Source: Propionibacteriaceae bacterium
Lineage (GTDB): Bacteria > Actinomycetota > Actinomycetes > Propionibacteriales > Propionibacteriaceae
DNA: 5,743 nucleotides
Assembly (NCBI GenBank): GCA_031287505.1
Contig: JAITSW010000106.1
Location: 1 to 5,743, forward strand
Direction: 5' to 3'
A model generated the notes under the pieces. It saw only the letters and a program-made list of their open reading frames with translations, made no database searches and was not told where the DNA came from. Positions 1 through 5,743 of this stretch are shown here, in pieces. Position 1 is the first letter of the stretch, and each line of letters starts with the position of its first letter. The position numbers and the translations under genes were made by a program.

Positions 1-54
1 CGATGCGCCGACGCGGATTCTGCCCTGTGCGTCATGGTGGTGCCCAAAGACTAG
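1..54 (+). CDS. Possible 3' tail of a convergent plus-strand gene (partial)
   Basis: Frame 1 is open from the first base to a TAG at 52-54, giving the 17-residue tail RCADADSALCVMVVPKD with mostly G or C in third positions. If real, it would overlap the lipoprotein gene by the four bases CTAG. The stretch is too short to exclude chance, no family is recognised, and a competing minus-strand ATG at 35-33 is also open to the edge. Confidence 0.2.
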   Translation, partial: RCADADSALCVMVVPKD

Positions 55-1892
55 GAGATCTTGATGCCGAAGATCTTCTTGGCGTAGGACGCGACCACGA
101 TCATGTTGTTGTAGATCGCGGGGCTGGATTCGATGTTCTTGCCCAACGAGACGGTGCTCAAATCAACACCGGTGTTTGGATCGAAAAGGTGCATGGTGCC
201 GCCTGAATCGCAGATGATGCCGTACTGGTGGCCGTCGGTGCCGGAAAACAGCACTGGCGAACTCCAAGAGTAGCGGCCCAGATGCCGGGTCCAGGCGATG
301 GTGCCGTCGGCCTTGTTGAGCGCCAGCATGTCACCTTCGCGCTTTGAGTTCGTCTTCGAAACGTTGAAGATCACCAAGTCGGACACTTCGCCCTGGCCAA
401 GAGCCGGAGTGGCCAGCTCGCCGCCGTTGTTGGGGTAATCGGGGACGGTGGGGACGGGGCGTTCCCAAACCAACTCGCCGGTCAGCGCGTTGATCTTGCG
501 CAGGTAGGTGTTTAGATCGCCCGAGCCGCCCTCTTTGCCGCGCTTGTCGAGTGTGTTGCCGTGATACAGGAAAACCCCCTCTGAGGTCTCTTCGAGCACC
601 ATCGTCGCATCGGAATCATCGCCGATATCGCGCACCCACACCACGGCCAGCGTATTCGCGTCCCAGCAAATCAGGTTGCCGTCGTTATCCGAGGCAAACA
701 CCAGGTTGCGATAGGCCACAGCCGAAGACTCAATGCCATGCTCTTGCGTCACCGGGGTCTCGTAGGCGAGCCGCGAGATCTGCGGGTCAACACTGACTGT
801 CTTCGCGGCGGCATCAAACTTCGCGTTCAGTTTTACCTTGTAGACCAGGCCATTTTCAGCGGGCTCGATGAGGGTGTCGCTCGGCCCGTTGACCAGCGCG
901 GATGAATCGAAAGCACCCCATTCCTTCCTCGGGCGGGCCGGGTCGTCATCTCCAGCCCAACCGGAAACCTCTTTGTTTTGAATTAGGTCGAAAATCCGAT
1001 AGCGGAACGCGCAGGGGGTGCCATTCATATCGTCCAGACCCTGCCCCGCATAGAGCAGCGGGTAGCCGCGCGGGTCGATCGAACCGGTTCCCTTGAAACC
1101 GCCGCAGCCTTCCATCGGCTCTTTGGTTTGCTTGCCGGTCTCCAAGTCGAGACGGTAAACCTTCCCTTCGAAAACCGGATAAATCACCTCTACCAGGTCT
1201 TTCTCGGCAAATTCGTCCGCAAAACCCATAGCCTGTCGGGTTTCTCGGGGCCAGTTCACCAAAAGCGGCTGACCGGTCCACCCGGCGCCGGGCCAGTAGG
1301 ATTTGTCACCGCGAACTTCGCCGATCTCTTGTTCCCAGACAATCTCGAGTTTCTTGTCCTTCACTTCGGCTTGGCCATAAGCCGGCGCGGTGCGGTAGTT
1401 GTTGCCGCGGAACGTGAGGACACCGGGAACTTTTGTGTAGGTTTGCGGGTCTCCCCAGGCCGTCTTGAAGGCATCTGGATCCAGCTTGCACTCGTCGGCC
1501 CCACACACCTGGGACGGATTTGAGACGGCGTCATCACAGACCTTCGTGCCGTCCTCTTGCACAGTGCAGCTAGTCAGAAGCGCCGGCAGCGAATACTGCA
1601 GGTACTTCCCGTCTTCGCCGACCGTCCGCCAGCGGAAAGTGCCGTCGGAGCCAGTCATCTTGCCGGTGGTCCAGCCCTGCGCATCGGGTTCGGCCGCCTT
1701 ATATGCCGGGACGTCGTCGAGGGGGATGCTGAGCGCTTTTGGATCAGTGACGGGGCTGAACGCCGGCGTCGAAACCGCCGTCGGTTTGTTGGGGCGACTG
1801 CCCGACGTCACCGAGTCTGGTGCCGTACAGCCTGCCAATAAGGCAGCCGCACACACCAATACCGCCGCACCCCTAAAACCAAATCGCGCCAC
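51..1892 (-). CDS. Lipoprotein with PQQ-like beta-propeller repeats, function unknown
   Basis: Predicted 613-residue exported lipoprotein. The N-terminus is a lipoprotein signal peptide: a short basic start (Arg3, Arg7), a hydrophobic stretch at about 9-20 and a lipobox LLAGC, so Cys22 should be lipidated and the protein anchored outside the membrane. A low-complexity linker follows, then a region with four cysteines (109, 119, 130, 135) that could form disulfides. The motif TFRGNNYR (about 160-167) leads into the propeller. Blade-like repeats with the pattern hydrophobic strand, Ala/Asp-x-x-Thr/Asp-Gly, then W or V occur at about 243-253, 331-356, 389-419, 442-480, 494-539, 542-581 and 589-613, suggesting a seven- or eight-blade fold. 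The fold resembles BamB and quinoprotein dehydrogenases, but I see no adjacent cysteine pair or other sign of PQQ binding, so an enzymatic role is not supported. An in-frame TTG at 1913 would add seven residues. GTG at 1892 is preferred because a full AAGGAGG lies five bases before it. Fold call is firm; role unknown. Confidence 0.88.
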   Translation of the reverse strand: MARFGFRGAAVLVCAAALLAGCTAPDSVTSGSRPNKPTAVSTPAFSPVTDPKALSIPLDDVPAYKAAEPDAQGWTTGKMTGSDGTFRWRTVGEDGKYLQYSLPALLTSCTVQEDGTKVCDDAVSNPSQVCGADECKLDPDAFKTAWGDPQTYTKVPGVLTFRGNNYRTAPAYGQAEVKDKKLEIVWEQEIGEVRGDKSYWPGAGWTGQPLLVNWPRETRQAMGFADEFAEKDLVEVIYPVFEGKVYRLDLETGKQTKEPMEGCGGFKGTGSIDPRGYPLLYAGQGLDDMNGTPCAFRYRIFDLIQNKEVSGWAGDDDPARPRKEWGAFDSSALVNGPSDTLIEPAENGLVYKVKLNAKFDAAAKTVSVDPQISRLAYETPVTQEHGIESSAVAYRNLVFASDNDGNLICWDANTLAVVWVRDIGDDSDATMVLEETSEGVFLYHGNTLDKRGKEGGSGDLNTYLRKINALTGELVWERPVPTVPDYPNNGGELATPALGQGEVSDLVIFNVSKTNSKREGDMLALNKADGTIAWTRHLGRYSWSSPVLFSGTDGHQYGIICDSGGTMHLFDPNTGVDLSTVSLGKNIESSPAIYNNMIVVASYAKKIFGIKIS

Positions 1893-1897
1893 TTTCG

Positions 1898-1904
1898 CCT
1901 CCTT
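1898..1904 (-). promoter_or_regulatory. Shine-Dalgarno site setting the lipoprotein start
   Basis: On the minus strand this reads AAGGAGG, a complete anti-16S match, followed by the five-base spacer CGAAA and then GTG at 1892-1890. It lies inside the longer reading frame that begins with TTG at 1913, so it argues strongly for the GTG as the true start. Confidence 0.8.
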
Positions 1905-1920
1905 GCTCGTCAACGAGCCC

Positions 1921-1926
1921 AGTCTA
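1921..1926 (-). promoter_or_regulatory. Candidate -10 box for the lipoprotein gene
   Basis: The minus strand reads TAGACT, matching the actinobacterial TANNNT -10 pattern. Transcription would begin about seven bases on, near 1913-1914, giving a leader of roughly 21 bases that contains the Shine-Dalgarno site. No good -35 hexamer lies 16-18 bases upstream, so this is a suggestion only. Confidence 0.35.
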
Positions 1927-2139
1927 TCGCCTCAAGAACGCGTGGCAGGGGCACGACTTAGCTCAGACGGCGTGACAGGGTGAGCCTTGCCGGAGCCGGC
2001 GACCGACGGCCTCAAGCAGAGGCTGGGACAACCCTAAAAGGGCCGACCACCCCGACACGAGAACCCTGCCCAAGACACACCCTCACAGTAGTAATGGGAC
2101 GTATAACTTGTCACCCCGTCAACATACTGGATCACAACA

Positions 2140-3198
2140 TCACAGCAGATACGACTTCAGCGGAGTCTTGCGGACGATCAGCCCCAGCGCTAGCGAACCA
2201 AAGAAGCAGGCCAGGAACATCCACATCCCGTTCGCCCGAAAATCGAAGATTCGCGTGTAGAGCTCACGCAGGACACAGTGCCCGATGAAGATGACATAGC
2301 CGCAACTCGCAATGGTGGTGATCGAGGTGCCGACAACGGCTGGGATGTGAGCCTGCAAGCCCTCGCCGATGAGAATCAGCCCGATAGAGATCGCCGCTGA
2401 AGCTAAGATCGACCAACCCGGCGTACCCATGAAGGCACCCTTGGGGTGAATCTCGTCTATCAGGCCATAGCCGGCGGCAAGGAGCGGCACCCCCGCCAAA
2501 ACGACGCCGGCGGGCAACGGGTATTTGAACCAAGCCCGGTACGTCCGCAATGCCATACCCACGCAGAGCAAGAAAACGGCCACCAAACCCATACCTATGT
2601 CTTCGGGAAGGATGACTATGGTCTCGCGTGAATAGGTCGCCCAGGCGACACCGCCGATTCCGATCACCCAAGGCAGCAAAGGATGCACTTTGATGGCCGC
2701 GCGCATGATCATCAACGCTGCCCACATTGCGGTGACAAACCACAGCGGCGCGAAGAATTCCTGCATATAGTCGCCACCCATCACGGCCTGGTACAGCACC
2801 GAGCCCTTCGGCTGCGACGGCAGCGGAAGGAGCGGGCTACCCTCCGGGGGTGTGAGCACCGGCCGATCTGGAAGCAAGAAGATGACGCAGATGAGCACCG
2901 ATATCGTCATCCACACCGCGTAAGGCACCAGTAGTTTGCGCGAACGCCGGCGGAATTCGTCCACCCAGCCGCGGTTTGGATTCCACAGATAGCCCGAGAT
3001 GACGAAGAAAACCGGGACGTCCCAAATCACCATCAGATGATGAAACCAGAGGTAGTTATCGGTATCGACGGTGTGACCCGCGACAACCCCCAAGAGTCCC
3101 AACACCCGCACCAAGTCGATGCCCACCGACCGCGGGCGGCGGACGGCAACCGGATCGGCGGGCGGTCTAAAATCACCGCTAATCACTGGGGTAGCCAT
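2140..3198 (-). CDS. Acyltransferase-3 family integral membrane protein
   Basis: A 352-residue membrane protein of the acyltransferase-3 (OafA/YrhL-like) family, which moves acyl groups such as acetyl or succinyl onto sugars, lipids or wall polymers at the cytoplasmic membrane. Visible family marks are a first helix ending in a conserved His (Gly41-His42), the FFVISGYLW segment at 64-72, a basic RRRSRKLLVPY loop at 83-93, PLWFV at 151-155 and IGHCVLREL at 305-313. About ten hydrophobic segments can be drawn (roughly 24-40, 55-72, 90-109, 148-168, 173-189, 201-216, 228-246, 262-278, 287-307, 325-343). Length is normal for the single-domain form, with no C-terminal SGNH domain. ATG at 3198 is chosen, with a weak purine stretch (AAAGAGAA) just upstream. 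The frame stays open to 3309, but that extension is not hydrophobic or family-like and would overlap rarD. The acyl acceptor cannot be told from sequence, and no glycan-synthesis genes lie in the window. Confidence 0.88.
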   Translation of the reverse strand: MATPVISGDFRPPADPVAVRRPRSVGIDLVRVLGLLGVVAGHTVDTDNYLWFHHLMVIWDVPVFFVISGYLWNPNRGWVDEFRRRSRKLLVPYAVWMTISVLICVIFLLPDRPVLTPPEGSPLLPLPSQPKGSVLYQAVMGGDYMQEFFAPLWFVTAMWAALMIMRAAIKVHPLLPWVIGIGGVAWATYSRETIVILPEDIGMGLVAVFLLCVGMALRTYRAWFKYPLPAGVVLAGVPLLAAGYGLIDEIHPKGAFMGTPGWSILASAAISIGLILIGEGLQAHIPAVVGTSITTIASCGYVIFIGHCVLRELYTRIFDFRANGMWMFLACFFGSLALGLIVRKTPLKSYLL

Positions 3199-3238
3199 GG
3201 ATTCTCTTTGATAGGAAACTGACAGGTAGGGTGCGAGG

Positions 3239-3244
3239 AGTATA
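3239..3244 (-). promoter_or_regulatory. Candidate -10 box for the acyltransferase gene
   Basis: The minus strand reads TATACT, a near-consensus -10 hexamer, placing a start of transcription near 3232 and a leader of about 33 bases. No matching -35 is seen at standard spacing. It sits in the divergent gap shared with rarD, about 45 bases from the rarD -10 candidate. Confidence 0.4.
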
Positions 3245-3287
3245 TCCCCCGATTTGGTCAGGGCACGAAGGGCGTTGCCGTTGTGGA

Positions 3288-3293
3288 TACCGT
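3288..3293 (+). promoter_or_regulatory. Candidate -10 box giving a leaderless rarD transcript
   Basis: TACCGT fits TANNNT and ends six bases before the GTG start at 3300, the usual distance from a -10 box to the first transcribed base. There is no Shine-Dalgarno sequence in the intervening bases and an in-frame TAG at 3294-3296 blocks any upstream start. Together these suggest transcription and translation begin at the same base. No clear -35 hexamer at 16-18 bases was found. Confidence 0.45.
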
Positions 3294-3299
3294 TAGCCT

Positions 3300-4226
3300 G
3301 TGGTTTCACCGACTACCCAGCAAACCCAGCTAGACCGTAAGGGCGTACTTTACGGATTCGGCGCATACGGTTTTTGGGGGTTGTACCCGTTCTACTACCT
3401 GCTGATCATCGCCGCCCCGGCAGACGAAGTCATCGCCCATCGAATTTTCTGGACGGTGGTGGTCTCTTTTGCGGCCATATTGGTGGCCAAGCAGTGGAAA
3501 GAATTCAAAGCCGCCATCGCAAATCGGCAACTCTTCTGCAAACTTGCCGGAGCCGGGGTTTTGGTGGCGACCAACTGGTCGGTGTACGTGTGGGCTGTGC
3601 TCAACGGCAGGGTGCTCGACACGTCGCTGGGATACTTCGTCAACCCCTTGGTGACGGTGTTGTTGGCGGTGTTCGTTCTGCATGAAAGACTGCGCAGGCG
3701 ACAGTTGGCGGCATTGGGCATAGCGAGCTGCGCCGTAATCGTGATCACTGTCGGCTATGGCGAGATTCCCTGGGTTTCGCTGATTTTGGCGCTCTCTTTC
3801 GGGGTATACAGCCTTATCAAAAACAAGGTGGGGGCGGATGTGACCCCGCTTGTCGGTCTGACGTTGGAGACGATTCCGATCGCCCCATTCGCTTTGGCCT
3901 TTATCATTTGGCTGCAGGCCACCGGCGCGGGAACGCTGGCCAACGTCAGCCCTGTGCACACCGTCGCCTTGCTCATGGCCGGGGCGGTCACCGCCATACC
4001 TTTGGCGCTCTTCGCCAGTGCGGCCAGGCGGATTCCGCTCTCGACGCTCGGCTTGCTGCAGTACATCTGCCCGCTGAGCCAGTTCTTAATAGGCGTGTTG
4101 GTTTTCCACGAGCTCATGCCCACCGCGCGCTGGATAGGTTTCTGCCTAGTCTGGGTGGCCCTGGTCGTCCTGACTTATGACACCTGGCGGGCTTCCCGTA
4201 AACCTGCGGCAACGGAAGGCGACTAG
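3300..4226 (+). CDS. rarD: RarD/EamA-family drug/metabolite transporter
   Basis: A 308-residue inner-membrane transporter of the drug/metabolite (DMT) superfamily, RarD branch. It matches E. coli RarD along its length from memory: GVLYGFGAYGFWG at 15-27, PADEVIAHRIFW at 40-51, NWSVYVWAV at 92-100, SLGYFVNPLV at 109-118, and STLGLLQYICPL at 248-259. Ten transmembrane helices in two EamA halves are expected, and hydrophobic segments fit this. The E. coli name came from chloramphenicol sensitivity, but the physiological substrate of the family is not settled, so I claim no substrate. The start is GTG at 3300: an in-frame TAG six bases upstream excludes an earlier one, and the N-terminal length fits the family. 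The tail (ASRKPAATEGD) is hydrophilic and probably cytoplasmic. The gene is divergent from the acyltransferase and followed by menB on the same strand, but the 188-bp gap and a separate promoter suggest independent transcription. Confidence 0.92.
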   Translation: MVSPTTQQTQLDRKGVLYGFGAYGFWGLYPFYYLLIIAAPADEVIAHRIFWTVVVSFAAILVAKQWKEFKAAIANRQLFCKLAGAGVLVATNWSVYVWAVLNGRVLDTSLGYFVNPLVTVLLAVFVLHERLRRRQLAALGIASCAVIVITVGYGEIPWVSLILALSFGVYSLIKNKVGADVTPLVGLTLETIPIAPFALAFIIWLQATGAGTLANVSPVHTVALLMAGAVTAIPLALFASAARRIPLSTLGLLQYICPLSQFLIGVLVFHELMPTARWIGFCLVWVALVVLTYDTWRASRKPAATEGD

Positions 4227-4261
4227 TTTCCCCCACCGGGAGTTCGGCGCTTAAGCAAGGC

Positions 4262-4289
4262 GGTGGCTGGGGCTGGGCTGGCAAGGCGG
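4262..4289 (+). repeat. G-rich tract with GGCTGG repeats between rarD and menB
   Basis: Seven runs of two to four G lie within 28 bases, including imperfect tandem copies of GGCTGG (4265-4281). The spacing would permit a two-tetrad G-quadruplex, though no run pattern supports a stable three-tetrad form. It may be chance in a GC-rich non-coding gap. Confidence 0.35.
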
Positions 4290-4296
4290 AGGTTGA

Positions 4297-4316
4297 GGCG
4301 ATGTGGTTGCATCGCC
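4297..4316 (+). terminator. Hairpin downstream of rarD, possible terminator
   Basis: A perfect seven-base-pair inverted repeat, GGCGATG and CATCGCC, encloses the six-base loop TGGTTG. It lies about 70 bases past the rarD stop and about 100 before menB. No T-run follows, so it is not a classical intrinsic terminator. Actinobacteria often use hairpins lacking a U-tail, hence the low-confidence call. Confidence 0.3.
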
Positions 4317-4379
4317 CACCGACGTTGGCGCAGTCCAGCGCGGTTTCAGGCGCCGGCTTATCAAACGGACTTCCGATGG

Positions 4380-4407
4380 GGGACACCAGCGCCCGCTCGG
4401 TTATTGT
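4380..4407 (+). promoter_or_regulatory. Candidate menB promoter giving a leaderless transcript
   Basis: GGGACA at 4380-4385 matches four of six bases of TTGACA. After a 16-base spacer, TATTGT at 4402-4407 fits the TANNNT -10 pattern. Seven bases later comes the ATG at 4415, at the expected transcription start. No Shine-Dalgarno sequence precedes the ATG, consistent with a leaderless mRNA. Confidence 0.5.
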
Positions 4408-4414
4408 TGGTTTC

Positions 4415-5311
4415 ATGAACAATCCGTGGCAACCTGAGCTTTGGGATGAAATACCCGGGTTCGACTTCACCGACATCACCTACCACCGGGCAAAGGCGGT
4501 GCCTGCGGTGCGAATCGCTTTCAACCGCCCCGAGGTGCGCAATGCCTTCCGTCCGCATACCGTGGACGAGCTTTACACCGCGTTGGAGCATGCCCGCACC
4601 AGCTCGGATATCGGCGCGATCCTGCTTACCGGCAACGGCCCGTCCCCCAAAGACGGCGGCTGGGCTTTCTGCGCTGGCGGAGACCAGCGTATTCGCGGCC
4701 GGGCCGGCTACCAATACGCGGACGGCGAAACCCGAGAAGACGTCGACCCTGGAAAGCTCGGGCGGCTGCACATTTTGGAAGTACAGCGGCTGATCCGCTT
4801 CATGCCCAAGATCGTGATCGCCCTGGTAAACGGCTGGACGGCAGGTGGCGGACACTCCCTCCATGTGGTCTGCGATTTGACGCTGGCCTCCCAAGAACAA
4901 GCCCGCTTCAAGCAAACCGACGCCGATGTCGGCTCTTTCGACGGCGGATTCGGCTCCGCTTACCTGGCCCGGCAAGTTGGCCAAAAGTTCGCCCGCGAGA
5001 TCTTTTTCCTAGGGGACGTATACGATGCCGAAGACGCCCACCGCATGGGCATGGTCAATAAGGTCGTCCCCCATGAAAACCTGGAGACCGTCGCCCTGGA
5101 GTGGGCAGGAAAGATCTGCGGCAAGTCCCCCACCGCCCAGCGCATGCTCAAGTACGCGTTCAACGCCGTCGACGACGGGCTAGTCGGCCAGCAAGTCTTC
5201 GCCGGCGAAGCCACCCGCCTTGCCTACATGACGGACGAGGCAGTGGAAGGCCGGGACTCTTTCCTGGAAAAGCGCCCGCCAGATTGGTCTAAATACCCTT
5301 ACTACTACTAA
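4415..5311 (+). CDS. menB: 1,4-dihydroxy-2-naphthoyl-CoA synthase (MenB)
   Basis: A 298-residue crotonase-fold enzyme that closes the second ring of the naphthoquinone nucleus, converting o-succinylbenzoyl-CoA to 1,4-dihydroxy-2-naphthoyl-CoA in cytoplasmic menaquinone synthesis. Family landmarks are FNRPEVRNAFRP near the N-terminus, AFCAGGDQ at 84-91 and GWTAGGGH at 140-147 (oxyanion-hole regions), QTDADVGSFDGG at 167-178, and LAYMTDEAVEGRD ending in KRPPDWS. Asp169 stands where E. coli MenB has the Gly of QTGPK. Asp is the mark of the type that does not need bicarbonate, as in mycobacteria. Ser174 and Tyr271 match the other catalytic positions. The frame is open from ATG 4301, but the added 38 residues look unlike the family, so ATG 4415, at the start of MNNPWQPELWDEI and just after a -10-like box, is chosen. 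No other men genes are in the window. It converges on upp. Confidence 0.95.
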   Translation: MNNPWQPELWDEIPGFDFTDITYHRAKAVPAVRIAFNRPEVRNAFRPHTVDELYTALEHARTSSDIGAILLTGNGPSPKDGGWAFCAGGDQRIRGRAGYQYADGETREDVDPGKLGRLHILEVQRLIRFMPKIVIALVNGWTAGGGHSLHVVCDLTLASQEQARFKQTDADVGSFDGGFGSAYLARQVGQKFAREIFFLGDVYDAEDAHRMGMVNKVVPHENLETVALEWAGKICGKSPTAQRMLKYAFNAVDDGLVGQQVFAGEATRLAYMTDEAVEGRDSFLEKRPPDWSKYPYYY

Positions 5312-5339
5312 AGGTTTGCGCTAACCGACTACATCGCCT

Positions 5340-5366
5340 GCGGCAAGGTCTTCCCCGGCTTACCGC
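5340..5366. terminator. Hairpin between convergent menB and upp, possible terminator
   Basis: GCGGCAAG (5340-5347) and CTTACCGC (5359-5366) form an eight-position stem around an 11-base loop. In minus-strand RNA the one non-Watson-Crick position is a G-U pair, while in plus-strand RNA it is a C-A mismatch, so it suits upp termination slightly better. No U-run follows in either direction. Confidence 0.3.
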
Positions 5367-5370
5367 GAAA

Positions 5371-5410
5371 GGCTTGCGCTATTGGGCTAAGGCTTGCGCT
5401 ATTGGGCTAA
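5371..5410. repeat. Exact 20-bp tandem duplication at the upp 3' end
   Basis: The unit GGCTTGCGCTATTGGGCTAA occurs twice back to back (5371-5390 and 5391-5410) without a mismatch. The right-hand copy contains the last three codons and stop of upp (Leu-Ala-Gln-TAG on the minus strand), and the left-hand copy repeats them just downstream. A related 13-base piece, AAGGTTTGCGCTA at 5311-5323, differs by one base from the AAGGCTTGCGCTA at 5369-5381 and 5389-5401. Confidence 0.95.
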
Positions 5411-5743
5411 ACCGTAGAGCCGGTCACCGGCATCTCCCAGACCGGGGACTATGTAGCCGACCTCGTTGAGGTGGTCGTCGACGGCGGCAACCACCAGCGT
5501 GGTGGGCACACCCAACGCATCCACCTCGGCGCGCAACCGCGCGATACCTTCGGGAGCGGCCAGCAAGCAGATACACGTGATGTGGTCGGCACCGCGGTCT
5601 ACCAGGAATTGCACCGTCCCACCAAGCGAACCACCGGTGGCCAGCATCGGATCAAGCACATAGCACTGGCGTCCCGACAAATCCTCTGGCAGACGTTCGG
5701 CATAGGTGAAAGGCTGCAACGTCGTCTCATCGCGCACCATCCC
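5399..5743 (-). CDS. upp: Uracil phosphoribosyltransferase, C-terminal part (cut by window edge)
   Basis: The last 114 residues of an enzyme that joins uracil to PRPP to give UMP in pyrimidine salvage in the cytoplasm. The fragment holds the type-I phosphoribosyltransferase PRPP loop, [11 protein letters not shown] at 29-39 of the visible part, then AAPEGIARL, and the uracil-binding C-terminal segment [13 protein letters not shown] at 96-108. The family is about 208 residues long, so roughly the first 95 lie beyond the right edge. The reading frame continues open to the last base of the window, and the internal Met at 5740 is not the start. The protein ends LYGLAQ, with the stop codon inside the 20-bp tandem duplication. 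The gene converges on menB with an 87-bp gap. Confidence 0.95.
   Translation of the reverse strand, partial: GMVRDETTLQPFTYAERLPEDLSGRQCYVLDPMLATGGSLGGTVQFLVDRGADHITCICLLAAPEGIARLRAEVDALGVPTTLVVAAVDDHLNEVGYIVPGLGDAGDRLYGLAQ

Noticed and set aside
1..35. Minus-strand ATG at 35-33 as the start of a next gene in the lipoprotein operon
   Set aside because: Only 11 codons are visible, with no convincing ribosome-binding site, so it cannot be told from chance.
2007..2025. Stem-loop with arms GCCTC and GAGGC between the lipoprotein and acyltransferase genes
   Set aside because: Only five firm base pairs and no T-run in the minus direction, so I do not call it the acyltransferase terminator.
2031..2041. 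CCCTAAAAGGG short inverted repeat
   Set aside because: Four-base-pair stem with a three-base loop and no T-run. Too weak to call.
2098..2124. Minus-strand TTGACG and TATACG as a promoter upstream of the lipoprotein
   Set aside because: The two boxes are only 11 bases apart, far short of the 16-18 needed, and neither has another good partner.
1980..2288. Plus-strand 102-codon open frame
   Set aside because: It overlaps the 3' end of the acyltransferase on the other strand, is low in recognisable structure and rich in Arg, Pro and Ser, typical of a chance frame in GC-rich DNA.
3199..3309. 37-codon extension of the acyltransferase reading frame
   Set aside because: It would overlap the rarD start, covers the shared promoter region, and lacks family features. 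ATG 3198 gives a normal length.
3330..3959. Long antisense open frames within rarD and menB (for example 3330-3959 and 4361-4984 minus)
   Set aside because: They mirror well-supported genes, and their translations show no family features, as expected of shadows in high-GC coding DNA.
4301..4414. 38-codon N-terminal extension of menB from ATG 4301
   Set aside because: The added residues do not resemble MenB, the stretch holds the hairpin and promoter-like boxes, and family length fits a start at 4415.

Overview
The window looks like ordinary chromosomal DNA from a member of the Actinomycetota (high-GC Gram-positive bacteria). The grounds are fairly high GC, frequent GTG starts, a 1,4-dihydroxy-2-naphthoyl-CoA synthase (MenB) whose C-terminal half closely follows the mycobacterial sequence as I remember it, and two genes that appear to be transcribed as leaderless mRNAs. 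I cannot name the genus from sequence alone.

Layout from left to right. Positions 51-1892 (minus) encode a large lipoprotein built of PQQ-like beta-propeller repeats. Positions 2140-3198 (minus) encode a multi-pass membrane acyltransferase of the acyltransferase-3 family. A 101-bp divergent promoter region separates it from 3300-4226 (plus), a RarD/EamA-type ten-helix transporter. A 188-bp gap with a G-rich tract and a hairpin precedes 4415-5311 (plus), menB of the menaquinone pathway. An 87-bp convergent gap then leads to the C-terminal half of uracil phosphoribosyltransferase (upp, minus), which runs off the right edge. Its 3' end, stop codon included, lies in an exact 20-bp tandem duplication. 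The first 50 bases may hold the tail of a plus-strand gene that shares a CTAG stop palindrome with the lipoprotein gene, but this is weak.

The genes do not form one obvious pathway. menB serves respiration (menaquinone), upp serves pyrimidine salvage, rarD is a transporter of uncertain substrate, and the acyltransferase and propeller lipoprotein probably act at the cell envelope. I see no mobile element, CRISPR array, RNA gene, toxin-antitoxin module or defence system, and no convincing undescribed system. The points most worth a second look are the start-codon and leaderless-promoter signals, the tandem repeat at the end of upp, and the uncharacterised lipoprotein.
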